A stretch of DNA of 64,000 bases from Candidatus Thiothrix sulfatifontis (GTDB lineage: Bacteria > Pseudomonadota > Gammaproteobacteria > Thiotrichales > Thiotrichaceae). Shown here piece after piece: positions 9,713 through 17,745 of this stretch (positions are counted from its first letter, which is position 1; each line of letters starts with the position of its first letter). Where the stretch lies: NCBI GenBank assembly GCA_022828425.1, contig CP094685.1, forward strand, positions 2,604,001 through 2,668,000, given 5' to 3'. The notes beneath the pieces are model-generated. The model was given only the letters and a program-made list of their open reading frames with translations. It was not told the origin of the DNA and did not search any database. The translations under genes were made by a program, and so were the position numbers.

Positions 9713-9803
9713 GAGAATCTCCATCCTTTTGTATTATCAAGTCATCACATCTTAGAGAGTCGCCCAAAGGCAGGCAACACTCACCCAGAATTGTCAGGTT
9801 ATT

Positions 9804-10829
9804 TCAGCTTAACGGTTGCAATACCACCGGCGTACTGATTTCTGCCACCCGCAAACCGTAGCGCAATGGGGCGATGACCGGCGTTTCCCCGCGCAAACTT
9901 TGCAGGAAAACTTCCGCCAGATTAACGCCCGCCAGACATGCCAAGCCGAAACCACCGGCAGGGCGCGGGTTAATTTCTAGCAAACGTGGTTCGCCCAATG
10001 CATTGGCCTTGAACTGAATATTGAACAAACCATTCAAGCAGTAATGCGCGGTCAAACGCTCAACCATGCCTTGCACCGCCGCGTTATTGTCGATTTCCTG
10101 CCCGTAACCGGCTTGCGGGTGCTTTCGGCGTTGAATCGCGCATAACAATTGCCCGTCACGCCCCGCACAATCCACACTCCATTCATCACCCGGCAAATGT
10201 TCCATCACCAACAAGGTGGGAAATGTTGGGGTGTGTGCCATGCCTGCGCGTAATTCCGCCAGCGGGATTTCGTATTCGACCCCTTCCAACAAATGCGTAA
10301 TGCTGTCGCGCTGCGTATCCAAAATACGGAAGCCCAAACCAAACACCGATACCGCCGGTTTTATGCACAAAGCCGTGTGGTGTTGCGAGAGTTCCGCTAC
10401 CGCCTGATCAAAACTGTTGGCATCCGTCACCGCAATGCACGCCATTGCAGACGCCACTGTTGGCGGCACTAAGCGGTAAAATTCCCCTTTGTCATTCAAC
10501 AAGGTCAGCGTTTCGGGGGTAGCCACTGCGATAACTTGTGTGCCGATTTGCGCGAAATCCGCTCGATGGCGCACCAGCAATACGGATTCTTTAGCGGGCC
10601 AGAAGTAATCAATGCGCTGCTGCTGGCAAAAATTCAAGCACCAATCCAAATAAGCTGCACCCACCAAGCCGGGCGGCTCGTGCCATGCTTCATCCGCAGC
10701 CAAAAATACTGAAGCTGCCGGATTCGTGTGCGTTGAAATCACGGTAACGCCTTGCCCCACACGCGCCTGACGCATGTTGTTAAACACCGTGTTAATGCTG
10801 GAAAATGTTTTATTGAACCAAATGCGCAT
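9804..10829 (-). CDS. ATP-grasp ligase of the Ter-associated module
   Basis: This 341-residue protein shows an ATP-grasp fold. The metal and phosphate-binding motif EINPRPAGGFG lies near residue 285, and lysine-bearing segments such as ALCIKPAVSVFGLG lie near 155. Such enzymes join a carboxylate to an amine through an acyl-phosphate. Published comparative work on Ter systems places an ATP-grasp ligase with the phosphoribosyltransferase, HAD and lyase genes, which here lie across the divergent promoter at 10830-10963. It probably belongs to the same pathway. The substrate is unknown. Confidence 0.8.
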   Translation of the reverse strand: MRIWFNKTFSSINTVFNNMRQARVGQGVTVISTHTNPAASVFLAADEAWHEPPGLVGAAYLDWCLNFCQQQRIDYFWPAKESVLLVRHRADFAQIGTQVIAVATPETLTLLNDKGEFYRLVPPTVASAMACIAVTDANSFDQAVAELSQHHTALCIKPAVSVFGLGFRILDTQRDSITHLLEGVEYEIPLAELRAGMAHTPTFPTLLVMEHLPGDEWSVDCAGRDGQLLCAIQRRKHPQAGYGQEIDNNAAVQGMVERLTAHYCLNGLFNIQFKANALGEPRLLEINPRPAGGFGLACLAGVNLAEVFLQSLRGETPVIAPLRYGLRVAEISTPVVLQPLS

Positions 10830-10963
10830 GGTATGCCCTGTTTAGAATTGTAGTAATGGTGACAGGCGCTAGTATGCCCGATTCTCCGCAATAAATTCAG
10901 GCATTTTCACCCAAATTCTTGCTATCATACTGCCCATAATCATCCAGCTCGGTAACAATAATT

Positions 10964-12097
10964 ATGATGAATTTACCCCTAGGAGCAAACCTGCCACTGA
11001 CCGGCAACCGCTGGACAGTCGCCCTCACCTTTCCGCACGACATCCGCCACGATTTAGGGCTGGCAGTGTTGCCGGTGAATGAAGCCAAACAGTTAGTCAT
11101 TCCCCCGCAATTAGCCCATGCCAATGCCACCGAATGGGCAAGCGCCAAGCTGAATGACGCAGGCACGAGCTACGCCCTGACACTGGATACCAGCGTGCTA
11201 TCCAATCCCAACATTACGCGCTTGTGCCTAGTGCTGTACCGCTACGGCGCACGCGGGCCGCTGAATGTTGGCAGCAATGTCAGTGTGCAAATGGATGACG
11301 TTTTCAGCCACAGCATTGCTTTGGGGGACATGCAAGCCTCCGCGCTGATTGCCGCCGAATTTTACCAGCGAGCGGGGCAATGGAAAGTACGCGCTCTGGC
11401 AGAAACCTCCGCGTATGGGCTTGCCGCACTAGGGCGCAGAATGGGCATGGAGGTGGATGAAAGCTCACCCTTCAACACCCCAAACAACCCCGAACGTCAG
11501 TCCGGTAACTGGACAGGCACAGCGTTTCTGGTTGCTCCGAATGTCTTCATGACCAACGCACATGTGGCAGACGGCGCAAGCCGTATCCGCCTGAGTTCGC
11601 TGCAAGGCAATCTCGATGCTGAACCGATTATCAGCGACAGTACCAACGATCTGGCATTGTTGCGGGTAGCAACACCGAGTCACCTACAACCACTCCCGTT
11701 TCGCAGCAGCGGTGTCGGTTTGGCGCAAAGCATCACCACGCTGGGCTATCCGCTGGCAAGTTTGATGGGCAGCGGCATTCAAGTCACACAAGGGGTTATT
11801 TCCGGCTTATTCGGAGCGCACAACGACATTCGCCTCTTGCAATTCACCGCACCGATACAACCCGGTTCCAGCGGCAGTCCCTTGCTGGATGAAACGGGCG
11901 CAGTGTTGGGCGTGGTGTCGTCCACGTTTACGCACGCGCAGAACATGAATTTTGCCATCCGTCACAGTTTGGCGATTGCATTAATGGAAGCGGCTAATAT
12001 TCAATACCAGCTACAAAGCAGTGCGCAAACGCTGTCAGCCGCGCAAATGGTGACGCAAACCCAAAACGCCATCTGGCGTGTAGAATGCGCCAGCTAA
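10964..12097 (+). CDS. TerD domain fused to a trypsin-like serine protease
   Basis: The first 160 residues form a TerD-type domain (N-term LPLGANLPLTG; RAGQWKVRALAETSAYGL near 140), but the acidic metal loop is degenerate. Residues 165-377 are a chymotrypsin-fold protease of the HtrA/V8 type with His200 in TNAHVADG, Asp229 in STNDLALLRV and Ser303 in PGSSGSPLLD, so the triad is complete. There is no signal peptide, so it should act in the cytoplasm or at the inner membrane face with the other Ter proteins. It lies 21 bases before the phosphoribosyltransferase gene and heads that operon. A stress-activated regulatory protease is a reasonable inference. Confidence 0.87.
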   Translation: MMNLPLGANLPLTGNRWTVALTFPHDIRHDLGLAVLPVNEAKQLVIPPQLAHANATEWASAKLNDAGTSYALTLDTSVLSNPNITRLCLVLYRYGARGPLNVGSNVSVQMDDVFSHSIALGDMQASALIAAEFYQRAGQWKVRALAETSAYGLAALGRRMGMEVDESSPFNTPNNPERQSGNWTGTAFLVAPNVFMTNAHVADGASRIRLSSLQGNLDAEPIISDSTNDLALLRVATPSHLQPLPFRSSGVGLAQSITTLGYPLASLMGSGIQVTQGVISGLFGAHNDIRLLQFTAPIQPGSSGSPLLDETGAVLGVVSSTFTHAQNMNFAIRHSLAIALMEAANIQYQLQSSAQTLSAAQMVTQTQNAIWRVECAS

Positions 12098-12118
12098 ATA
12101 ACTACCAACGGATGTTTC

Positions 12119-13225
12119 ATGCAAATCAATGTCGCCCTCGAACAGGGCACGCTCAACCTGACTATCGAATCTGGCACACATTCGCCGGATGAACTCTTCG
12201 GCTTTGCGCAACGCCGCAACCCGAAACGCGCTTTTCTGTTTGTCTCTAAAGTGTTGGGCAGGCACATTCCGGTATCACCAGCCGTCATGCGCAACGCCAC
12301 GGATACGCTTGCCGCGCAAATCCCCGCTGACTTGCCGGGGCCAGTCGTGGTCATCGGCATGGCAGAAACCGCGATTGCTATGGGTGCGGGTGTGCAACAA
12401 GCCCTCAGCCGCAGCCGTGACGACACGCTATACCTTTGCACCACGCGCCACCCGCTGGACTTGCCGATTCTGGTCGAATTCCGCGAAGAACACAGCCACG
12501 CCACCCAGCAAGTACTGCATCTGCCGCAACACGCTGCCGATGTCGAATTGCTACGCACGGCACGTAGCTTGGTGTTGGTCGATGACGAAGCCTCCACCGG
12601 CAAAACCTTCGCCAATTTGCTGGAAGCCTTGCAACGCGCCGGGCTGGATCAGTTTGAACACATCGTTGCTGCCACCCTCACCGACTGGTCGGGCGGTGCT
12701 GCCGCCGAACGTTTAGGCGAACGCGCTATTGCCGTTTCACTGCTATCAGGACATTGGGACTGGCAAGCCAACGATGCGCCCCCGCCGGAAATGCCGCAAG
12801 TCGATGTTTTGGGCACGGGCGAATGGCACGCGAACCCTGCCAATGATTGGGGACGGTTGGGTATGCGCCAACATCTGCTTACCCCGATTGCACAGCAACT
12901 GAACGTCACTCCCGGCGAACGTATCCTCGTCCTCGGCACAGGCGAATTTGTTTGGCCTCCGTACCTACTGGCGGAATACCTCGAACAACAAGGCGCGACG
13001 GTACATTTCAGCGCGACCACCCGTTCACCAATTGCCTTGGGTCACAGTATCCAACACCGCTATTGCTTGCACGACAATTACGGGCAAGGCATCCCCAACT
13101 TCCTCTACAACGTCGTGCCAACCGACTACGACCGCATCCTGCTGTGCAGCGAACCGCCCGCGCATTTGCTCGATAAAGCGCTGATCAGCATCTTGAACCC
13201 AACCTGTGTGGAGTTCTACCCGTGA
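12119..13225 (+). CDS. Ter-associated phosphoribosyltransferase with C-terminal TRSP domain
   Basis: The 368-residue protein has an N-terminal type I phosphoribosyltransferase core. The PRPP loop is LVLVDDEASTGKTFANLL near residue 142, preceded by VVVIGMAETAIAMGAGV. The C-terminal third (GERILVLGTGEFVWPPYLLA, SATTRSPIALG) matches the TRSP domain found after this PRTase in Ter operons. It should transfer a ribosyl-phosphate group or remove one from a base-like substrate. The next gene starts inside its last codon (ATGA-type overlap). The reaction is inferred from the family. Confidence 0.83.
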   Translation: MQINVALEQGTLNLTIESGTHSPDELFGFAQRRNPKRAFLFVSKVLGRHIPVSPAVMRNATDTLAAQIPADLPGPVVVIGMAETAIAMGAGVQQALSRSRDDTLYLCTTRHPLDLPILVEFREEHSHATQQVLHLPQHAADVELLRTARSLVLVDDEASTGKTFANLLEALQRAGLDQFEHIVAATLTDWSGGAAAERLGERAIAVSLLSGHWDWQANDAPPPEMPQVDVLGTGEWHANPANDWGRLGMRQHLLTPIAQQLNVTPGERILVLGTGEFVWPPYLLAEYLEQQGATVHFSATTRSPIALGHSIQHRYCLHDNYGQGIPNFLYNVVPTDYDRILLCSEPPAHLLDKALISILNPTCVEFYP

Positions 13226-13956
13226 AGCCTTTATTACTCACCGATTTGGATGACACGCTGTTCCAGACTGCCCGCAAAATGCCAGTGGATGCGGATAAAA
13301 TCCCCGCCGCGCAAGGCAAAACCAACGACAGCAGTAGCTTTATGCACCCTTGGCAACACGATTTCATCCACTGGGCGCTGGACTGCATGACCGTGATTCC
13401 GGTCACTGCACGGGGAATTGCCTCTTTCAAACGTGTCCATCTGCCTTTCCAGCACGGCGCGGTGTGCGTTCACGGCGCGGCGATTCTGCAAGCGGATGGC
13501 ACGCTTGACCCCGACTGGCATTCACACATCCAGCCGCAACTTGCCGCTTACCAAGACCGCCTACCAGACATGTTGGCAACCGCGCTGCAAATCGGTGAAA
13601 CGCTAGGGTTATCTTTACGCGGCTGGCTGGAATCGGTAGAAGACAGCGCGGCGTATCTGGTGGTCAAAAGCAATACCGCCAGCGTGACAGACCTCCAGCA
13701 ACTGCTGCACAGCTTACGTGAAACCCTTAACTTGCAAGGCTTCTACACCCACATGAATGGCAACAACTTGGCGCTGCTGCCCGATTTCGTCAATAAACGC
13801 GCAGCGGCGGCAGAAATTCTGCGGCGGCATACGGCTGAACACGGGCGCACTCCGGTATTCGGCATGGGTGATAGCGTGTCCGATTTGGGCTTCATGCGCT
13901 TGTGTGACTTCGCCGCGTTTCCGCCCAACACGCAAATTTGCAGGCAATTACCATGA
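13222..13956 (+). CDS. HAD-superfamily hydrolase of the Ter module
   Basis: Motif I is LLLTDLDDTLFQT near residue 8, giving the nucleophile and acid aspartates. The final motif is GMGDSVSDLGFMRLCDF near 216. The length of 244 residues and the cap arrangement resemble sucrose-phosphatase or Cof-like phosphatases. It probably removes phosphate from the nucleoside-like product or an intermediate made by the neighbouring PRTases. It overlaps both neighbours by four bases, which indicates translational coupling. The substrate is not known. Confidence 0.82.
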   Translation: MKPLLLTDLDDTLFQTARKMPVDADKIPAAQGKTNDSSSFMHPWQHDFIHWALDCMTVIPVTARGIASFKRVHLPFQHGAVCVHGAAILQADGTLDPDWHSHIQPQLAAYQDRLPDMLATALQIGETLGLSLRGWLESVEDSAAYLVVKSNTASVTDLQQLLHSLRETLNLQGFYTHMNGNNLALLPDFVNKRAAAAEILRRHTAEHGRTPVFGMGDSVSDLGFMRLCDFAAFPPNTQICRQLP

Positions 13957-15026
13957 GCGCAACCCACGGTTTTCACGGCTCGTATGCTGCCAGCGATGTC
14001 ACGTTTTTGTTGCGGCAAATCGTGATGGAAACTACGCCCGTGGAGGAAAAGGAACGCCTGATTCAAAGTGGGCAACGCCATTATTCCGAAATGCTGACGC
14101 TGGAATCGCCGCCCTCCGACGCGCATCAAGCCTTGTTCGAGCAAGCACTGGAGGATGGGCTGGAACGCCTTGCCCGCGAAGTGCAAGCCTTGGCACTGGC
14201 CTTGCAGCAACGTCGCCCAAACCGCCCGATTGTGCTGGTCAGTTTCGTGCGGGCAGGTGTGCCGTTGGGCGTATTGCTGGTACGAGCTTTGCGCGAATTG
14301 GGGGTGGAAAGCGAGCATTACGGCATCAGCATTGTGCGTGACAAAGGCATAGACCAAGCGGCGGTGGACTGGATTGAGCAACGCCATGCGTTCGCCGATC
14401 TGGTGTGGGTCGATGGCTGGGTCGGCAAAGGCGCAATTCATGGCGAATTACAACGCTCATTGGGCAAACGTTACCCTGATGGCGACATTCCCTTGGTGGT
14501 GTTGGCTGACCCGACCGGCAAAGCGTGGCTGGCAGCATCCGGCGAAGATTGGCTGATTCCGTTTGGCGTTTTAGGCTCGACTGTTTCCGGCTTGGTGTCG
14601 CGCTCGATTTTACGCGAGGATGGCGGCTGGCACGCTTGTGTCAATTACACGCATTTGGCGGAATACGATGTTAGCCAATGGTTTGTCGATACGGTGGATG
14701 CTTGCCGTCGTCTTCAGCAAGGTGTCAGTGCAGCGGATTGGTCAGATGCGTTGCGCCACACCCTGCTGGCGCAATCGCAAACCACGATTGCACAACTGGT
14801 TGAAACCTATGACATTACCAACCTTAATCGCTTGAAACCGGGGATTGCGGAAGCCACCCGTGCGGTCATGCGGCGCGTGCCAGAACACATTCTGGTGCAG
14901 CGCCTCGATGACCCGAATATCCGCTTATTACGCCATCTTGCCGAAGCGCGGGGGATTCCCCTGCAAGCGGTTGGGGATGGGCTTGCGCCATACCGTGCGA
15001 TAACCATAATCAAGAAGACCACATGA
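13953..15026 (+). CDS. StiP-family phosphoribosyltransferase-like protein of the Ter module
   Basis: This protein (357 residues from ATG 13953) belongs to the family annotated as cysteine protease StiP or PRTase_1. The central PRTase-like core includes NRPIVLVSFVRAGVPLG, SEHYGISIVRDKGID and FADLVWVDGWVGKGA. The ATG at 13953 overlaps the HAD stop as ATGA, so I prefer it to an in-frame TTG five codons upstream. The motif CVNYTHLAEYDVSQWFVD near residue 228 is characteristic of the family. Despite the protease name, context points to nucleotide-type chemistry. The next gene overlaps by four bases. Confidence 0.8.
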   Translation: MSATHGFHGSYAASDVTFLLRQIVMETTPVEEKERLIQSGQRHYSEMLTLESPPSDAHQALFEQALEDGLERLAREVQALALALQQRRPNRPIVLVSFVRAGVPLGVLLVRALRELGVESEHYGISIVRDKGIDQAAVDWIEQRHAFADLVWVDGWVGKGAIHGELQRSLGKRYPDGDIPLVVLADPTGKAWLAASGEDWLIPFGVLGSTVSGLVSRSILREDGGWHACVNYTHLAEYDVSQWFVDTVDACRRLQQGVSAADWSDALRHTLLAQSQTTIAQLVETYDITNLNRLKPGIAEATRAVMRRVPEHILVQRLDDPNIRLLRHLAEARGIPLQAVGDGLAPYRAITIIKKTT

Positions 15027-15976
15027 CCACACGAATTTCTCCTTACCAGTTAGGCGCAACCTTATACATGCCAGCAACACGCCCCGATTTGCTGGAGGTG
15101 ATTTTGCGGCAGAAAATCCCCGATCTGCGCTCGATGGTGATTTGCCTCGAAGACGCGGTGCGTGAAGATGAAGTCGCCGCCAGCTTGACTAACCTGCAAC
15201 ACTGTTTGCACGAACTGCGCGGGCAAGAGCGCGGCGTACCGCTGGTATTTATTCGCCCGCGTCATCCCCAGATGGCGCACAAGCTATTGGCGATGCAAGG
15301 CATTGAGTGCATTGACGGCTTTGTGCTGCCCAAGTTTGATAATCAATCGTTTGCGGCGTGGTATGCCGTGGTGCAAGCTGCGCCCGCGCATTTGCTGTTT
15401 ATGCCCACCCTGGAAACGGCGCAAGTATTGGATGTGCTGGCAGTACGCGAATTGTGCGAACGTTTGCAAGATGACGGGATTAAATCGCGGATATTGGCGT
15501 TGCGGATTGGCGGCAACGATTTACTGTCGTGTTTGCGTTTGCGAACTCACCATGCCCATACTTTGTACGATGGCCCGTTGGGGTATGTGGTGGCGATGCT
15601 GGTGACGCATTTTGTTCCGGCAGGTTTTCATCTGACTGCGCCCGTGTTTGAATATTTTCAGGATCACACCATTTTGCAAGCCGAATTCCAGCGCGATTTG
15701 CTGCACGGTTTGGTGGGCAAAACGGTGATTCACCCCAGCCAGATTGCGGTGATCCATCAGGCGTTGAAAGTCGATAGCCGGGATTACGAAGCGGCGTTGC
15801 GGATTTTGGATGATGCCATGCCTGCGGTGTTCCAGTTTGAAGGCGCGATGTGCGAACCAGCGACGCATCACCATTGGGCGGTGCAAGTGATGGAACGTGC
15901 CAAGCATTTTGGCTGCCATTTGCACGCGGTGGCGGTGGATGAGGGGATGGAGAAAGAGTGTGTGGCGTTGTATTAA
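15023..15976 (+). CDS. HpcH/HpaI-type C-C bond lyase of the Ter module
   Basis: The 317-residue protein is a TIM-barrel lyase of the citrate-lyase beta / HpcH superfamily. Family residues appear in LRSMVICLEDAVREDEV (acidic metal ligand), LVFIRPRH, GFVLPKFDN, LLFMPTLETAQ and LRIGGNDLLS. Ter-linked versions are predicted to cleave or form a carbon-carbon bond during synthesis of a small signalling or protective metabolite. It ends the five-gene operon that begins with the TerD-protease fusion. The actual substrate cannot be told from sequence. Confidence 0.83.
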   Translation: MTTRISPYQLGATLYMPATRPDLLEVILRQKIPDLRSMVICLEDAVREDEVAASLTNLQHCLHELRGQERGVPLVFIRPRHPQMAHKLLAMQGIECIDGFVLPKFDNQSFAAWYAVVQAAPAHLLFMPTLETAQVLDVLAVRELCERLQDDGIKSRILALRIGGNDLLSCLRLRTHHAHTLYDGPLGYVVAMLVTHFVPAGFHLTAPVFEYFQDHTILQAEFQRDLLHGLVGKTVIHPSQIAVIHQALKVDSRDYEAALRILDDAMPAVFQFEGAMCEPATHHHWAVQVMERAKHFGCHLHAVAVDEGMEKECVALY

Positions 15977-16010
15977 CAGTTCACTTATGCGCTGTTTCAG
16001 CATAGTATTA

Positions 16011-16036
16011 TCTGTACCTGCATAACGTAGTACAGA
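16011..16036. promoter_or_regulatory. Inverted repeat upstream of the toxin-antitoxin genes
   Basis: A perfect 7-bp inverted repeat (TCTGTAC and GTACAGA, 12-base spacer) lies 11 bases before the antitoxin start. Antitoxins of the Phd class usually repress their own promoter, so this is a plausible operator. Confidence 0.45.
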
Positions 16037-16047
16037 GGTATCTGACC

Positions 16048-16377
16048 ATGCACGCTATCGCTATCCGTGAACTGCGGAATAATCCCGCCAGCCTAACGCA
16101 CTCACTCGAACAAAATGAATATGTTTTCATCACCAAACACGGCAAACCCATTGGCGTTGCTGTGCCATTGACCGATGAAAACTTACAGATAGGCTTGACC
16201 AAAGCCACCGCGCTGCAAGCATGGCGTAACGGTGACATATCCTTGGGAAAAATGGCGGAACTGCTGCAAATGGATAAACGCGAGTTACGGCATGTTTTGG
16301 CACGCATGGGGCTTCCCATGATTGATTATCCTGCGGATGAAGTCACCGCAGAAATCGACTTTTTGCTAAAAGCTTAA
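16048..16377 (+). CDS. Antitoxin: Phd/YefM-like N-terminus joined to a UPF0175-like C-terminus
   Basis: Residues 1-45 (MHAIAIRELRNNPASLTHS...FITKHGKPIGVAVPL) are a Phd/YefM DNA-binding dimerisation domain. Residues 50-95 (KATALQAWRNGDISLGKMAELLQMDKREL) match UPF0175, a helical antitoxin commonly paired with DUF3368 toxins. At 109 residues it is a two-part antitoxin. The toxin gene follows after 5 bases, so the pair is an operon that probably represses itself. Confidence 0.83.
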   Translation: MHAIAIRELRNNPASLTHSLEQNEYVFITKHGKPIGVAVPLTDENLQIGLTKATALQAWRNGDISLGKMAELLQMDKRELRHVLARMGLPMIDYPADEVTAEIDFLLKA

Positions 16378-16382
16378 CCCGT

Positions 16383-16865
16383 ATGCCAGCTTTAATTGTT
16401 GCGGATAGCTCGCCGTTAATCACGCTGTTGAATATCGGGCGTATTGAATTACTGACGAAATTATTCACCCATATTGTTGTCCCGCCGATAGTGGCACAAG
16501 AAGTAGAACGTGGTGAAATGCCGGATTCCATTTGGTTTAGTTTGCAACAAGCAGGCTTTATTCGCACCACGGCGTTACAAACAGATCAACGGCTGGCAGT
16601 ATTGTTATTGCAACTTGACCCTGGCGAATCAGAAGCGATCTTACTGGCGGATCAACTCAAACTGCCTTTGCTCATTGATGAAAAAGCAGGGCGCAAAATG
16701 GCAACACTTATGGGTTTGCACATCACGGGGTTAGTCGGCGTATTGGGTGCGCTGAAACACCAAGGTTATATTTCCAGTCAACAAATCCCGGATATTTTGG
16801 CAGACTTGGAAAAAGCAGAATTTCGCATGAGTGTGGATTTGAAACGACTCCTGCTTGAAAGTTGA
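16383..16865 (+). CDS. DUF3368 PIN-like toxin
   Basis: The 160-residue protein starts MPALIVADSSPLITLLNIGR, with the first acidic PIN residue in VADSSPL. Further acidic residues follow in LDPGESEAILLA and LLIDEKAGRKMA, the classic PIN-domain order for Mg2+-dependent ribonuclease activity. DUF3368 proteins are toxins neutralised by UPF0175-type antitoxins, which is what precedes it. It converges on the IclR gene with 13 bases between. The RNA target is unknown. Confidence 0.85.
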   Translation: MPALIVADSSPLITLLNIGRIELLTKLFTHIVVPPIVAQEVERGEMPDSIWFSLQQAGFIRTTALQTDQRLAVLLLQLDPGESEAILLADQLKLPLLIDEKAGRKMATLMGLHITGLVGVLGALKHQGYISSQQIPDILADLEKAEFRMSVDLKRLLLES

Positions 16866-16878
16866 AACGAAAAGTTTA

Positions 16879-17637
16879 TTATCCGCCCCCCAACTGCGCC
16901 GAAATCGCCTTGCCCGCCGCCTGCACCGCCTCCACCCACGCCATCTGCCGCCGTTCCATCGGCGCAGATACCGACAAGCCCGCCACCGCCCGACCCGTGC
17001 TGTCATAAATCAGCACGCCAATGCACCCCACCCCGATTTCTGCCTCTTCATTATCCAGCGCGTAACCCTGTTGCGCCGCTTGCTGGCAAACGCCCAACAA
17101 TTGCGGCAAGCTCGATAACGTGTTGCGGGTATACGCAGGTAAATTGGTGCGCTGCGCGTAGCTGCGAATATCGTCATCACTGCCCACCCCCAACATCAGC
17201 TTGCCGACGGCGGTAACGTGCAACGGCGCACGGCTGCCGACCACTTGTTGCACATGCATCATGCGGTTCGGCGTGGCTTTTTCGATGTACACCACCACGT
17301 CACCTTCACGCAACGTGAGGTTGACCGACTCGTTCAATTGATCGCGCAAGGATTCCATGTAGGGCAACGCCACCGAACGCAAGTCGATCTTATTGTGCAA
17401 ACGCACCCCCAATTGCAACAGGTGAATCCCCAGCCGGTAACGCCCCGCCGGATCACGTTCCACAAAGCGGTTGTCGATCAGGGAACTGAGGATGCGGTGT
17501 GCGGTGGAGGTGTGTAACCCGGTTTCCGCACTCAACACTTTCAGGCTGATCGGTTCAGGGTAACGGGCGATAGCATCGAGCAACGCGGCGGCGCGGTCGA
17601 TGACTTGGATGCGGGTGGTGTCGGTTTCTGCTTTCAT
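16879..17637 (-). CDS. IclR-family transcriptional regulator
   Basis: From the ATG at 17637 the protein is 252 residues. The N-terminal winged helix (VIDRAAALLDAIARYPEPISLKVLSAETGLHTSTAHRILSSL) is followed by the IclR effector domain (GRYRLGIHLLQLG, RAPLHVTAVGKLMLG, EIGVGCIGVLIYD). An upstream in-frame ATG at 17730 would add 31 residues across the promoter region and is less likely. It is divergent from the phosphoketolase-like operon, which it probably controls. A palindrome lies in the shared 108-base spacer. Confidence 0.88.
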   Translation of the reverse strand: MKAETDTTRIQVIDRAAALLDAIARYPEPISLKVLSAETGLHTSTAHRILSSLIDNRFVERDPAGRYRLGIHLLQLGVRLHNKIDLRSVALPYMESLRDQLNESVNLTLREGDVVVYIEKATPNRMMHVQQVVGSRAPLHVTAVGKLMLGVGSDDDIRSYAQRTNLPAYTRNTLSSLPQLLGVCQQAAQQGYALDNEEAEIGVGCIGVLIYDSTGRAVAGLSVSAPMERRQMAWVEAVQAAGKAISAQLGGG

Positions 17638-17655
17638 GGCAACAGTATAGAACAA

Positions 17656-17673
17656 TTTCCCACAATGTGGAAA
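17656..17673. promoter_or_regulatory. Candidate IclR operator
   Basis: The palindrome TTTCCCACAATGTGGAAA, symmetrical apart from one extra C in the left arm, sits between the divergent IclR and TPP-enzyme genes. IclR-family sites are often of the TTTCC...GGAAA type, so it is a reasonable binding site. Confidence 0.5.
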
Positions 17674-17745
17674 CCATACCGTATTGCGATAAATCACAAG
17701 GACGCTTATTGTTAGCCCATAGCAACACATTCAGGAGACACGACC

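Noticed and set aside
13938-13952. TTG start five codons upstream for the StiP-type gene
   Set aside because: The ATG at 13953 overlaps the previous stop in the same ATGA manner as the other junctions of this operon.
17638-17730. Upstream ATG of the IclR regulator
   Set aside because: The extra 31 residues are unlike the family, and the segment contains the promoter and operator region of the divergent operon.
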